A stretch of 7,129 nt of DNA from Agrobacterium fabrum (GCA_003241215.1 QFOL01000205.1:1-7129), one strand, 5' to 3'. Positions 1 through 6,385 are shown, numbered from the stretch's first letter. Made by a program: numbers and translations. Notes: generated from the sequence alone by a model not told the origin.

Positions 1-810
1 GGGCGAACTGGGATTATCGTGCTGATAGGACCCAAGCACCGTCAGCTTCGTATCCTCGTCCGGCTGCCAGGTGAGCGCCGGCGCGATGAAATAACGGTCG
101 TTCTGCAGATTGTCCGTCTGGGCATGGGCGTTGCGGGCAACGCCGGTCAGGCGATAGGCGAAACTGTCGCTATCCGCCACCGGGCCGCCAATATCGAACA
201 TCGACTGGTAATAATCGAAGCTGCCGACCTGCGCGCCCACTTCGCCGAAACGCTCGAAGGTCGGCCGCTTGCTGATGAGATTGATGAGGCCGCCGGGATT
301 GCTCTGGCCGAAAAGCACCGAAGCCGGCCCGCGAATGACCTCCACCCGCTCCAGCCCATAAACTTCATAAGCCGGCGCACCCGCCGTGCGCATCAGCCGC
401 AGACCGTTGAGGAACTGCAGCTGGTTTCCCTGAAACCCACGAATGCGCGGCGCATCGAAGCGCGGATCGGCACCTGAAGGCTGCGCGACGACGCCGGGCA
501 CATAATTCAGCGCCTCGCTGAGATTGCGGACATTCTGCGCATCCATCTGATCCTTGGTGATGACCGAGACCGATTGCGGCGTCTCGATCAGGGATCGCCC
601 CGTCTTGGTGGCGCTGGCGCTGGTTTTCGCCACATAACCCTTCACCGGGGCCTTGGGATCCTGGTTCTTGCCGCCTTCCAGGGTAATGGTCTGCAGCACC
701 GTCGTCCCGGCTTCCTGGGCAAGGGCGCCGCCGGAGGCCAGCAGCGCGGTATAGGCGATGGCCGCGCAACCGCCCGCCAGAATGGAAATGTGTTTGGTTT
801 TTCCCTGCAC
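1..810 (-). CDS. TonB-dependent siderophore receptor, FhuA/FoxA type (N-terminal part; gene runs off the left edge)
   Basis: Outer-membrane beta-barrel transporter that takes up a ferric siderophore, probably hydroxamate type, using TonB-ExbBD energy. 270 residues are visible of a family length near 700. Residues 1-31 form a signal peptide (basic MQGKTKH, hydrophobic core, cleavage at ALA|Q). VLQTITL at 38-44 is a likely TonB box. The plug domain follows at about 70-182: TKTGRSLIETPQSVSVI, LSEALNYVPGV, IRGF near 123, LNGLRL, then YGLERVEVIRGPASVLFGQ and NPGGLINLISKRP, all typical of the FhuA/FoxA branch. The barrel begins near 185. There is no N-terminal STN signalling domain, so this is not a transducer that talks to an anti-sigma factor. 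The start is GTG at 810: AAAGGG lies 7 nt upstream, no in-frame ATG exists between the upstream stop and the signal peptide, and the signal peptide begins cleanly there. It is divergent from the LysR gene. The exact siderophore cannot be told from this part. Confidence 0.93.
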   Translation of the reverse strand, partial: MQGKTKHISILAGGCAAIAYTALLASGGALAQEAGTTVLQTITLEGGKNQDPKAPVKGYVAKTSASATKTGRSLIETPQSVSVITKDQMDAQNVRNLSEALNYVPGVVAQPSGADPRFDAPRIRGFQGNQLQFLNGLRLMRTAGAPAYEVYGLERVEVIRGPASVLFGQSNPGGLINLISKRPTFERFGEVGAQVGSFDYYQSMFDIGGPVADSDSFAYRLTGVARNAHAQTDNLQNDRYFIAPALTWQPDEDTKLTVLGSYQHDNPSSP

Positions 811-927
811 GCCAAGACCCTTTGCCGCCCGCGCCGCCCCGAAAAAGACGGATAGTTTTCTGGAGAATTTCAGTCATCTTATTACGCAAGGCGTCAATTG
901 CGATCCAATAAGTGCAGCCGGTTTTTT

Positions 928-946
928 TCATAATTATTGATTATGA
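928..946. promoter_or_regulatory. Perfect inverted repeat, candidate LysR-type (T-N11-A) operator
   Basis: TCATAAT (928-934) and ATTATGA (940-946) are exact reverse complements around a 5-nt spacer. Inside it, T931 and A943 give the T-N11-A spacing of LysR-type recognition sites within a dyad (ATAAT-N5-ATTAT). It lies between a LysR gene and the divergent receptor gene and overlaps the -35 area of the LysR promoter candidate, the usual place for autoregulation. The symmetry is seen directly; the binding protein is inferred. A Fur-family regulator is the main alternative, because AT-rich 19-bp dyads are also typical of Fur boxes. Confidence 0.45.
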
Positions 947-963
947 AAATCTGCATCGATAAT
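937..963 (+). promoter_or_regulatory. Candidate promoter of the LysR gene
   Basis: GATAAT at 958-963 matches the -10 consensus at five of six positions. TTGATT at 937-942 is a possible -35, though the 15-nt spacer is short. Transcription would start near 970 and leave a leader of about 34 nt before the ATG at 1004. The -35 overlaps the inverted repeat at 928-946, consistent with repression by a bound regulator. This is a consensus reading only. Confidence 0.3.
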
Positions 964-966
964 AGC

Positions 967-981
967 TTGGAATTATTCAAA
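967..981. promoter_or_regulatory. Imperfect palindrome resembling a rhizobial Irr (iron control) box
   Basis: TTGGAAT and ATTCAAA form 7-bp arms with one mismatch around a central T. The core GAATTATTC is like the core of iron-control elements bound by Irr in rhizobia as I recall them, but the outer bases differ from a full TTTAGAA/TTCTAAA-type site. Its position upstream of a siderophore receptor makes iron control sensible. Identity is tentative. Confidence 0.28.
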
Positions 982-987
982 TCTGCC

Positions 988-995
988 GGGAAGGG
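988..995 (+). promoter_or_regulatory. Ribosome binding site that decides the LysR start
   Basis: GGGAAGGG lies 8 nt before ATG 1004 but only 2 nt before the in-frame GTG at 998. The spacing favours the ATG as the real start. Confidence 0.6.
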
Positions 996-1003
996 CCGTG
1001 ACG

Positions 1004-1915
1004 ATGAGCAGGAAACCGGCAATCCGGGCAGAAACGTTCGAACTGCGCCACCTGCGTTATTTCACGACGCTGGTGGATGAGCGCAACTTCGAACGCGCCG
1101 CCGCCCGCCTCGGCATCGCCCAGCCGGGATTGAGCCAGCAGATCATGGCGCTCGAACAGATTGTCGGCATGCCGCTTCTCGACCGGACACGCCGATCGGT
1201 GAAGCTTACCACGCCCGGCCAGCTTCTTTACGAGGACGCCCGGAAAATCCTCGCCAATGCCGAGGCAACGCTTGCGGCGCTCAAACGCGTCGACCGCGGC
1301 GAAACCGGCCGTATCTCCATCGGTTATGTGGCCTCGGCCGCCTATTCCGGCCTGATGATCCAGTCCATCGCCAGTTTCCGCGCCTCCCACCCCGATGTGG
1401 AATTGCAATTGATCGAGATGGAGATGCGGCTGCAGCTGGCCAAGATCGCCGATGGCAATCTCGATTTCGCCTTCATCCGCCCGCCCGCACCCATTCCGGA
1501 AGGCGTCACAACCCATGTGATCCTGCGCGAACCGCTAATGGCGGCCCTGCCGGAAAATCACCCCCTGGCCTATGCGTTGCAGGTCGATCTCAGGAACCTT
1601 TCCGGGGAAACCTTCATCACGCCGCGGCAGCCGCCGGATGTCGGCTTTCACTACAATACCATGGAAGCCTGCAACGAAGCCGGCTTCCAGCCGACGATCA
1701 GCCCGGAAGGCCGCGATTACACCACCATTGCCAGCATGGTGGCCATCGGCCTCGGTGTCGCGCTGGTGCCGCGCTCGCTCGACTGCCTGAGGTTGCCCGG
1801 CATGCGCTATGTGCCGCTTGCGGCCAGCACCGCAACATCGGATCTCGCCATCGCCCACCGGAAAACGGAAGCCTCTCCCGCCGTCAGGGCCTTTATTCTC
1901 CACGCGCGCAATTAA
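1004..1915 (+). CDS. LysR-type transcriptional regulator
   Basis: DNA-binding regulator of the LysR family, 303 residues, the usual length. The winged helix-turn-helix is at residues 14-73: LRHLRYFTTLVDERNF, then RAAARLGIAQPGLSQQI as the helix-turn-helix, then LLDRTRRSVKLTTPG as the wing. A linker helix runs to about 97. The effector-binding domain begins near 101 with GRISIGYVASAAY and includes a late conserved stretch, ASMVAIGLGVALVPRS. The N-terminal half recalls the BenM/CatR/CbnR branch, whose members sense small organic acids, but the effector here is unknown. The gene is divergent from the siderophore receptor and shares a 193-bp control region with it. That arrangement suggests control of the receptor, of itself, or of both. 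Siderophore receptors are more often paired with AraC-type regulators or controlled by RirA/Irr/Fur, so the functional link to iron is not assured. Confidence 0.95.
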   Translation: MSRKPAIRAETFELRHLRYFTTLVDERNFERAAARLGIAQPGLSQQIMALEQIVGMPLLDRTRRSVKLTTPGQLLYEDARKILANAEATLAALKRVDRGETGRISIGYVASAAYSGLMIQSIASFRASHPDVELQLIEMEMRLQLAKIADGNLDFAFIRPPAPIPEGVTTHVILREPLMAALPENHPLAYALQVDLRNLSGETFITPRQPPDVGFHYNTMEACNEAGFQPTISPEGRDYTTIASMVAIGLGVALVPRSLDCLRLPGMRYVPLAASTATSDLAIAHRKTEASPAVRAFILHARN

Positions 1916-2009
1916 AGCAGGGGCAGGCTCCCCCGCGGGCCGAACAGCCCCGCCTGTCCGGCGATCCCGTGAACGCAAATCCACCGTCATCCATTTTTGT
2001 GTGGTATCG

Positions 2010-2031
2010 GCGGCAAAACCATTTTTGGCGC
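2010..2031. repeat. Imperfect inverted repeat in the leader before the spike base gene
   Basis: GCGGCAAAA (2010-2018) and TTTTGGCGC (2023-2031) pair with one mismatch around CCAT. CCATTTTTG also occurs as an exact direct repeat at 1991-1999 and 2019-2027, 28 bp apart. The 266-bp gap 1916-2181 contains no gene I can support and no clear promoter, so this may be an operator or an RNA hairpin. Function is unknown. Confidence 0.35.
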
Positions 2032-2181
2032 AAACACATGAGATTGCGGGGAAAATACCGCTCTCCCGCCAGATGCCGCAAGCAGGGCCGCAATCCTGTC
2101 CGGATATTTCCTGCCCCGCTTTTCCCCATCGCCCCGGCGCACCGCATAATCGCGGCAGATTTCGATTTACGGGAGACAGCA

Positions 2182-2445
2182 ATGGCTGAGACTTACGAAC
2201 ACCACGCCGCCGGCCTCGAATCCCCGGCATCCCACGCTTTCGAGGTTGCTCCAGACGACACAAACCCGCTTCCGTCCCCCACCCGCGCCATCTATGTGGG
2301 CAATGGCGGCCATCTCTGCCTGACCCTGCTTTCCGGGGTGACGGTGACCTTCCAGAACCTGCCGGCGGGCAGCATCCTGCCGGTCAGGGCCATGCGCGTG
2401 ATGTCAACGCGCACCACCGCCACAGGCATCGTCGGGCTCAGTTGA
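2182..2445 (+). CDS. Small spike base-like protein (RCAP_rcc01079 family)
   Basis: 87-residue protein without signal peptide or membrane segment. It follows the pattern of the RCAP_rcc01079 spike base family: a Pro/Ala-rich start with SPASHAFEVAPDDTNPLP, then TRAIYVGNGGHLCLTLLSG, VTVTFQNLPAGSILPVRAMRV and a closing TTATGIVGL. In Rhodobacter capsulatus the namesake belongs to the gene transfer agent cluster and contributes to head spikes; relatives occur in tailed phages and scattered in alphaproteobacterial chromosomes. The full family length is present, so it is not obviously degraded. GGGAGA lies 5 nt before ATG 2182, a good ribosome site. There are no capsid, tail or lysis genes beside it, so a role in a particle is not shown by context; it may be a stray gene or supply a GTA encoded elsewhere. 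Family assignment is from remembered sequence pattern. Confidence 0.72.
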   Translation: MAETYEHHAAGLESPASHAFEVAPDDTNPLPSPTRAIYVGNGGHLCLTLLSGVTVTFQNLPAGSILPVRAMRVMSTRTTATGIVGLS

Positions 2446-2641
2446 CCCCCTCCGTCCCAAGCGATCAATGATGCGAAACACGGTATCCGCCGGAAACCCG
2501 CCACGGAGTATGACAGTTTCATGACAAGCTTTCAGGTTGATGTCAGCAAAATCACGCATCCGCCATCAATCGGCCCAAGCGGCAGCATGCGCAGGAGCGT
2601 TTTCGCGCTCTCTTCGCTACCGCCGGGCTATCGGGAATCTG

Positions 2642-4309
2642 GTGGATCTGGCAGTGGCTCTTTTTACCGCGAAAGCGACGGGAACAGTAACATATCGTCC
2701 GGAAATCGGCAGCGTGCCGCTCAGCCTGCTGACGGCAATCTATCTGCTGTTTTTCATGAACCGGACATTCTGGTCGAAGGTTCACACCTATCTTTCCGCC
2801 TATCCGGTTGCTGTCGTGGGGCTTTATGTGGCCATGGCCGCCTTTCTCGGCGCGCTCATCATCATTTTTTCCGCCAAATATCTCATCAAACCGTTTCTGA
2901 TCTTCCTGATCTTTGCGGCAGCCGCCGCGTCATGGTTCATGGACCGTTACGGCATCGTCATCGACAGCGACATGATCCGCAACGCCATGGAGACGACGCA
3001 GGCGGAGGCAGGCAATCTGATCACGCCCGGTTTTCTCTGGCATATGGCGATTTACGGACTGGTGCCGTCCCTCGTCATCGTCACCGTCCGCATCAGACAC
3101 CGGCCCATCCTCGACAAGCTTTTGTGGAACACGATCAGCATCCTGATCTGTCTCTCCATCGCCGGCATCATCAGCTTCGCCAATTCCAAGACATTCACCA
3201 CCGCCGTTCGCCAGCACAAGGACATCGTCAAAAGCGTCAATCCATTGTCGCCGATCATGTCGACCATTCATTATTTCACCCTGGCCGGCAAGGAAGTCGA
3301 TGTTCAGGTCACCCCGGTCGGCAGGGATGCGAAGGTGCTGTCCTCATTGGGCGGCGTCCGCAAACCCCGCATCACCGTCATCGTGGCGGGCGAGACCGCG
3401 CGGGCCGCGAATTTTTCCCTGAACGGTTATGGGCGCGATACCAATCCCGAACTCGCGAAACGCGGCGTGATCTATTTTCCGAACACGACGAGCTGCGGCA
3501 CCGCCACGGCGATTTCCATTCCCTGCATGTTCTCGAAATTCCCACGGTCGCAATATAGCCACAACAAGGCGCTCGCCAATGAAAACGTCATGGATGTTCT
3601 CGTCCATGCCGGCATCAGCGCCACATGGCTTGATAACAATACCGGCAGCAAGAATGTCGCCGACCGCATCGCCTATTTCGACCTGCCCTCGACCAATGAC
3701 AGCCGCTTCTGCACCAGCGGGGAATGCCGCGACGATATCTTCTTCGACAAGCTCGACTCCTGGCTCAACGGCGTCACCAAGGACAGCGTCATCGTGCTGC
3801 ACCAGATGGGCAGCCACGGGCCGACCTATTATCTGCGCTATACCGACGAATTCCGTAAATTCACGCCGGATTGCCGCACCGCCGAGCTTGGCAACTGCTC
3901 CGATGCGGAGATCGCCAATTCCTACGACAACACCCTGCTCTATACCGACCATTTCCTTTCGACCGTGATCGACAAGCTCAAAGCGCGTTCCGACAGGCTG
4001 GCGACGGGCATGATCTATGCCTCGGACCACGGCGAATCGCTTGGCGAGAACGGCGTCTACCTGCATGGCGCGCCCTATCTGCTGGCGCCCGACCAGCAGA
4101 CCCATGTACCGTTTCTCGTCTGGTTCGACGACGACTTTGCGAAATCCATGGGGCTCAACAAGGCCTGCCTGGCAAAAACCGCGGCGGAGGGCGGGCGCTC
4201 GCACGACAATTATTTCCACAGCATCCTCGGCATGATGAATGTCTCCACCTCCGTCTACGATCCCTCGCTCGATGTGTTCAGCGGCTGCACCCAGCGCCAG
4301 AACAGCTGA
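2642..4309 (+). CDS. eptA: Lipid A phosphoethanolamine transferase (EptA/PmrC/MCR family)
   Basis: Inner-membrane enzyme that moves phosphoethanolamine from phosphatidylethanolamine to lipid A phosphate on the periplasmic side. This reduces surface charge and affinity for polymyxin-like peptides. Numbered from GTG 2642 (555 residues; E. coli EptA has 547), five membrane helices lie near 25-40, 54-76, 83-99, 128-149 and 160-180. The periplasmic sulfatase-fold domain follows. Catalytic residues are all present: E251 (AGETAR), the Thr nucleophile T289 (SCGTATAISIPCMFS), H392 (GSHGP), D462-H463 (SDHGES) and H475 (LHGAP), matching MCR-1 E246, T285, H395, D465, H466 and H478. Disulfide cysteines fit the family (CGTATAISIPC, CTSGEC, CRTAELGNC). 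The start is uncertain. ATG 2540 would add 34 Arg-rich residues, but has a poor ribosome site and AT-rich third positions, while 2642 has GGGA 5 nt upstream; GTG 2654 is also possible. First gene of an eptA-regulator-kinase cluster. Confidence 0.93.
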   Translation: MDLAVALFTAKATGTVTYRPEIGSVPLSLLTAIYLLFFMNRTFWSKVHTYLSAYPVAVVGLYVAMAAFLGALIIIFSAKYLIKPFLIFLIFAAAAASWFMDRYGIVIDSDMIRNAMETTQAEAGNLITPGFLWHMAIYGLVPSLVIVTVRIRHRPILDKLLWNTISILICLSIAGIISFANSKTFTTAVRQHKDIVKSVNPLSPIMSTIHYFTLAGKEVDVQVTPVGRDAKVLSSLGGVRKPRITVIVAGETARAANFSLNGYGRDTNPELAKRGVIYFPNTTSCGTATAISIPCMFSKFPRSQYSHNKALANENVMDVLVHAGISATWLDNNTGSKNVADRIAYFDLPSTNDSRFCTSGECRDDIFFDKLDSWLNGVTKDSVIVLHQMGSHGPTYYLRYTDEFRKFTPDCRTAELGNCSDAEIANSYDNTLLYTDHFLSTVIDKLKARSDRLATGMIYASDHGESLGENGVYLHGAPYLLAPDQQTHVPFLVWFDDDFAKSMGLNKACLAKTAAEGGRSHDNYFHSILGMMNVSTSVYDPSLDVFSGCTQRQNS

Positions 4310-4362
4310 AACACCGTGCTTGACGCTTATCCGGAGAAAGAGATACGCAGGACGAAGCGATA

Positions 4363-4369
4363 GAGGGAG
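4363..4369 (+). promoter_or_regulatory. Ribosome binding site supporting a TTG start
   Basis: GAGGGAG sits 5 nt before TTG 4375. The protein then begins MRVLLVEDD, exactly where OmpR-class regulators begin. No in-frame ATG or GTG would keep the first beta strand, so TTG is the initiator. Confidence 0.7.
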
Positions 4370-4374
4370 CTGTC

Positions 4375-5028
4375 TTGCGGGTTCTGCTTGTTGAAGACGA
4401 TCATGTGCTGGGCGAAGCGCTGCGGGACCATGTCGCGGCGGCGGGCCATGCTGTCGACTGGTTCAAGACGCTGGGTGACGCCATGGCGGCGACGCTGACG
4501 ATGGGTTACGGCCTCATCCTGCTCGACATGCGGCTGCCGGATGGCGAGGGCATCACCCTTCTGCAGACGCTGCGCCAGCGCGACGATGCGACGCCTGTGA
4601 TCATTCTGACGGCCCATGACCAGGTTTCCGACCGGATTGCCGGCCTGAACGCCGGTGCGGACGATTATCTGGTCAAGCCCTTCGATCTCAATGAGCTTTC
4701 GGCCCGCATGCTGGCTGTCTCGCGCCGTTACGAGGGGCGTTCCGCTCCCGTCATCCGCCTGCCCGGCATCGAGATCAACCAGGTGGCGCGCAATATCACG
4801 GTGGATGGAACGGCGCAGACGCTGAGCGCCCGGGAATGGGCCGTGCTGGAAAAACTCGTCGAACATCCCGGCGCGGTCGTCTCGAAAGCGCAATTGCACG
4901 ACACGCTTTACGAATTCGGCGCGGAAATAGAAAGCAACACGGTCGAGGTCTATATCAGCCGGCTGCGCAAGAAAATCGGCCATGACCGCGTCGAGACCGT
5001 ACGCGGCGTCGGCTATACCATCAGGTAA
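4375..5028 (+). CDS. OmpR/PmrA-family two-component response regulator
   Basis: 217-residue transcription factor activated by phosphorylation. The receiver domain is at 1-115: acidic pocket E7-D8-D9, phospho-acceptor D51 (LLDMRLP), switch T79 (ILTAHD), and K101 (LVKPFD). The winged-helix DNA-binding domain is at about 127-217, with LSAREWAVLEKLVEHPG, the recognition-helix region SNTVEVYISRLRKKI, and the C-terminal wing VRGVGYTIR. Length and motifs fit the PmrA/QseB/TctD branch. It begins with TTG behind a strong ribosome site. It lies 65 bp after eptA and 19 bp before its kinase, so regulator and kinase are almost certainly co-transcribed. By analogy with PmrA it should control eptA and its own operon. 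No clean tandem half-sites were found upstream of eptA, so the target site is open. Confidence 0.95.
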   Translation: MRVLLVEDDHVLGEALRDHVAAAGHAVDWFKTLGDAMAATLTMGYGLILLDMRLPDGEGITLLQTLRQRDDATPVIILTAHDQVSDRIAGLNAGADDYLVKPFDLNELSARMLAVSRRYEGRSAPVIRLPGIEINQVARNITVDGTAQTLSAREWAVLEKLVEHPGAVVSKAQLHDTLYEFGAEIESNTVEVYISRLRKKIGHDRVETVRGVGYTIR

Positions 5029-5032
5029 GAAC

Positions 5033-5044
5033 GGCAGGCAGGCA
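5033..5044 (+). repeat. GGCA x3 tetranucleotide repeat before the kinase start
   Basis: Three tandem GGCA units lie in the 19-bp gap between the response regulator and the kinase and end 3 nt before its ATG. They overlap the weak ribosome-binding region, so a change in copy number would alter translation spacing. Three units is too few to expect frequent slippage. Confidence 0.5.
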
Positions 5045-5047
5045 GAG

Positions 5048-6385
5048 ATGGCCAGACCGACCAGCATGACCCGCAAGCTCGTGACGGCGCTGACCAGCGT
5101 TGTCGCCATATCCTGGCTTCTCGCCTGCGGGCTGGGCGTCATGGTGATGCAGGACGAGTTCGCCGAGATTTTCGACGCCGGCGTCGAAGAGACAGCCGAA
5201 AGATTGCTGCCGCTATTGGTGGACGACCTCAGGGAAAACAACACCGCCCCCGCCTCGCGCAATCTCAACCCTTCGGCGGAGGGGGCGGAATATCTGACCT
5301 ATCAGGTTCGTGACCGGGAAGGACAGGTTGTGCTGCATTCGCATGACAGTTCGACGGAGCCTTTCGAGGTTTCGCTCGAACCCGGTTTTTCCGAAACCGC
5401 GACCCAGCGCATCTTTACGGTTGCGACACCGGACGGAAACTATTTCCTGCAGGTCGCCGATGCCTTCGCCAATCGCCGCGAGGCGATCGAAGAGGCGGGC
5501 ACCGCACTGGTTCTCCCCGTTCTCATCCTCATTCCCGCCAGCATTTTCGCCGTCATCGTCGTGGTGCGCAGGACGCTGCGGCCGATACAGACCCTGCGCG
5601 ACGACATCGGCAAAAAGGACGGCGGCAATCTCGCTCCGCTGCCAACGCAGCCCTTTCCGGGCGAGCTCCATCCCATCGCCCGTTCCGTCAACCTGTTGCT
5701 TGGGCGGCTGCGATCGACCATCGAGGCGGAGCGGGAATTCACCGCCAACAGCGCCCATGAATTGCGCACGCCGATTGCCGGCGCGCTGGCGCAGGCGCAG
5801 CGGCTGCATGCCGACATTCCGCCGGAACTGGCGCCGCGTGTGGAGAATATCGAAAAATCCCTGCAGCATCTCGCCCACCTTGCCGAAAAACTGCTGCAGA
5901 TGTCACGCGCGGAAGCGAGGATCGGGGTCACCGACACGGTAAACGACCTCATTCCCGTTCTCGAGCTCGTCATCGACGACATGATGAGAACGGCCATCGG
6001 TTCATCCCGCATCCGTTTCACCAATCGCTGTGAGCGTGGCCTGTCCTGCAGGATCGGCGCGGATGCCTTCGGCATCATCATCCGCAACCTCCTCGAAAAC
6101 GCGCTGATCCACAGCCCGGCGGAAAGCCCGGTACAGGTCTTTGCCGAAGCGGACGGCACGATCCGCATCGTCAATGCCGGGGCGGCAATCGACGCGGCGC
6201 TCCTGCCCAAGCTGACGACCCGTTTCACCAGGGGCCAGACCATGGCCGATGGTACCGGGCTTGGTCTTGCCATCGTCAAGAGCCTGGTGGAGCAGGCCGG
6301 CGGAGAGCTGGTGCTTTCCTCGCCGGCGCCGGGCCGGAAGGACGGCTTTGAGGCCCGCGTCATCCTTCCCGTCGAAGCCGCCTGA
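5048..6385 (+). CDS. Sensor histidine kinase of the QseC/PmrB/TctE type
   Basis: 445-residue inner-membrane kinase, partner of the preceding regulator. A short basic N-terminus (MARPTSMTRK) leads into TM1 at about 11-34. A periplasmic sensor segment spans about 35-151 and resembles the 2CSK_N type (QDEFAEIFDAGVEETAERLL). TM2 is at 152-174 and a short linker follows. The dimerisation helix carries phospho-acceptor H237 in FTANSAHELRTPIA. The ATPase domain has an N box NLLENALIHS (347-356) and a G2 box DGTGLGLAIV (401-410). The G1 box is degenerate: IVNAGAAID, with Asn in place of the usual Asp (N376). ExxE motifs occur at 37-40, 48-51, 104-107 and 145-148; PmrB of Salmonella uses such motifs to bind Fe(III). 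ATG 5048 is chosen because it precedes TM1 by a normal distance; the ribosome site is weak, suggesting coupling to the regulator 19 bp upstream. ATG 5066 is an alternative. The signal sensed is unknown. Confidence 0.94.
   Translation: MARPTSMTRKLVTALTSVVAISWLLACGLGVMVMQDEFAEIFDAGVEETAERLLPLLVDDLRENNTAPASRNLNPSAEGAEYLTYQVRDREGQVVLHSHDSSTEPFEVSLEPGFSETATQRIFTVATPDGNYFLQVADAFANRREAIEEAGTALVLPVLILIPASIFAVIVVVRRTLRPIQTLRDDIGKKDGGNLAPLPTQPFPGELHPIARSVNLLLGRLRSTIEAEREFTANSAHELRTPIAGALAQAQRLHADIPPELAPRVENIEKSLQHLAHLAEKLLQMSRAEARIGVTDTVNDLIPVLELVIDDMMRTAIGSSRIRFTNRCERGLSCRIGADAFGIIIRNLLENALIHSPAESPVQVFAEADGTIRIVNAGAAIDAALLPKLTTRFTRGQTMADGTGLGLAIVKSLVEQAGGELVLSSPAPGRKDGFEARVILPVEAA

Noticed and set aside
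365..931. Minus-strand open frame of 188 codons starting with ATG at 931
   Set aside because: It is a shadow. The neighbouring frame from GTG 810 encodes a clear signal peptide and TonB-receptor plug, while this frame gives low-complexity Arg/Gly-rich protein with no family features.
998..1003. GTG 998 as the LysR start
   Set aside because: The ribosome site GGGAAGGG ends only 2 nt before it, while ATG 1004 has a normal 8-nt gap. The difference is two residues.
1916..1950. GGGG-CAGGCT-CCCC hairpin after the LysR gene as a terminator
   Set aside because: The stem is only 4 bp and no T tract follows, so it does not meet the criteria for a rho-independent terminator.
1969..2181. In-frame upstream extension of the spike base gene from ATG 1969
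   Set aside because: The added 71 residues are Arg/Pro-rich with no family match, whereas ATG 2182 has a good ribosome site and matches the expected family length.
2521..3558. 345-codon plus-strand frame overlapping eptA
   Set aside because: It is a shadow in another frame, with a His/Arg-rich composition. The eptA frame contains all catalytic motifs, so no frameshift needs to be invoked.
3344..4219. 291-codon minus-strand frame antisense to eptA
   Set aside because: It is the mirror of a well-supported catalytic domain. Its translation looks like Val/Gly-rich antisense protein with no motif.
4327..5268. 313-codon minus-strand frame across the response regulator
   Set aside because: It lies antisense to a complete receiver and winged-helix protein, and its translation shows no recognisable domain. 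Long antisense frames are common in high-GC coding DNA.
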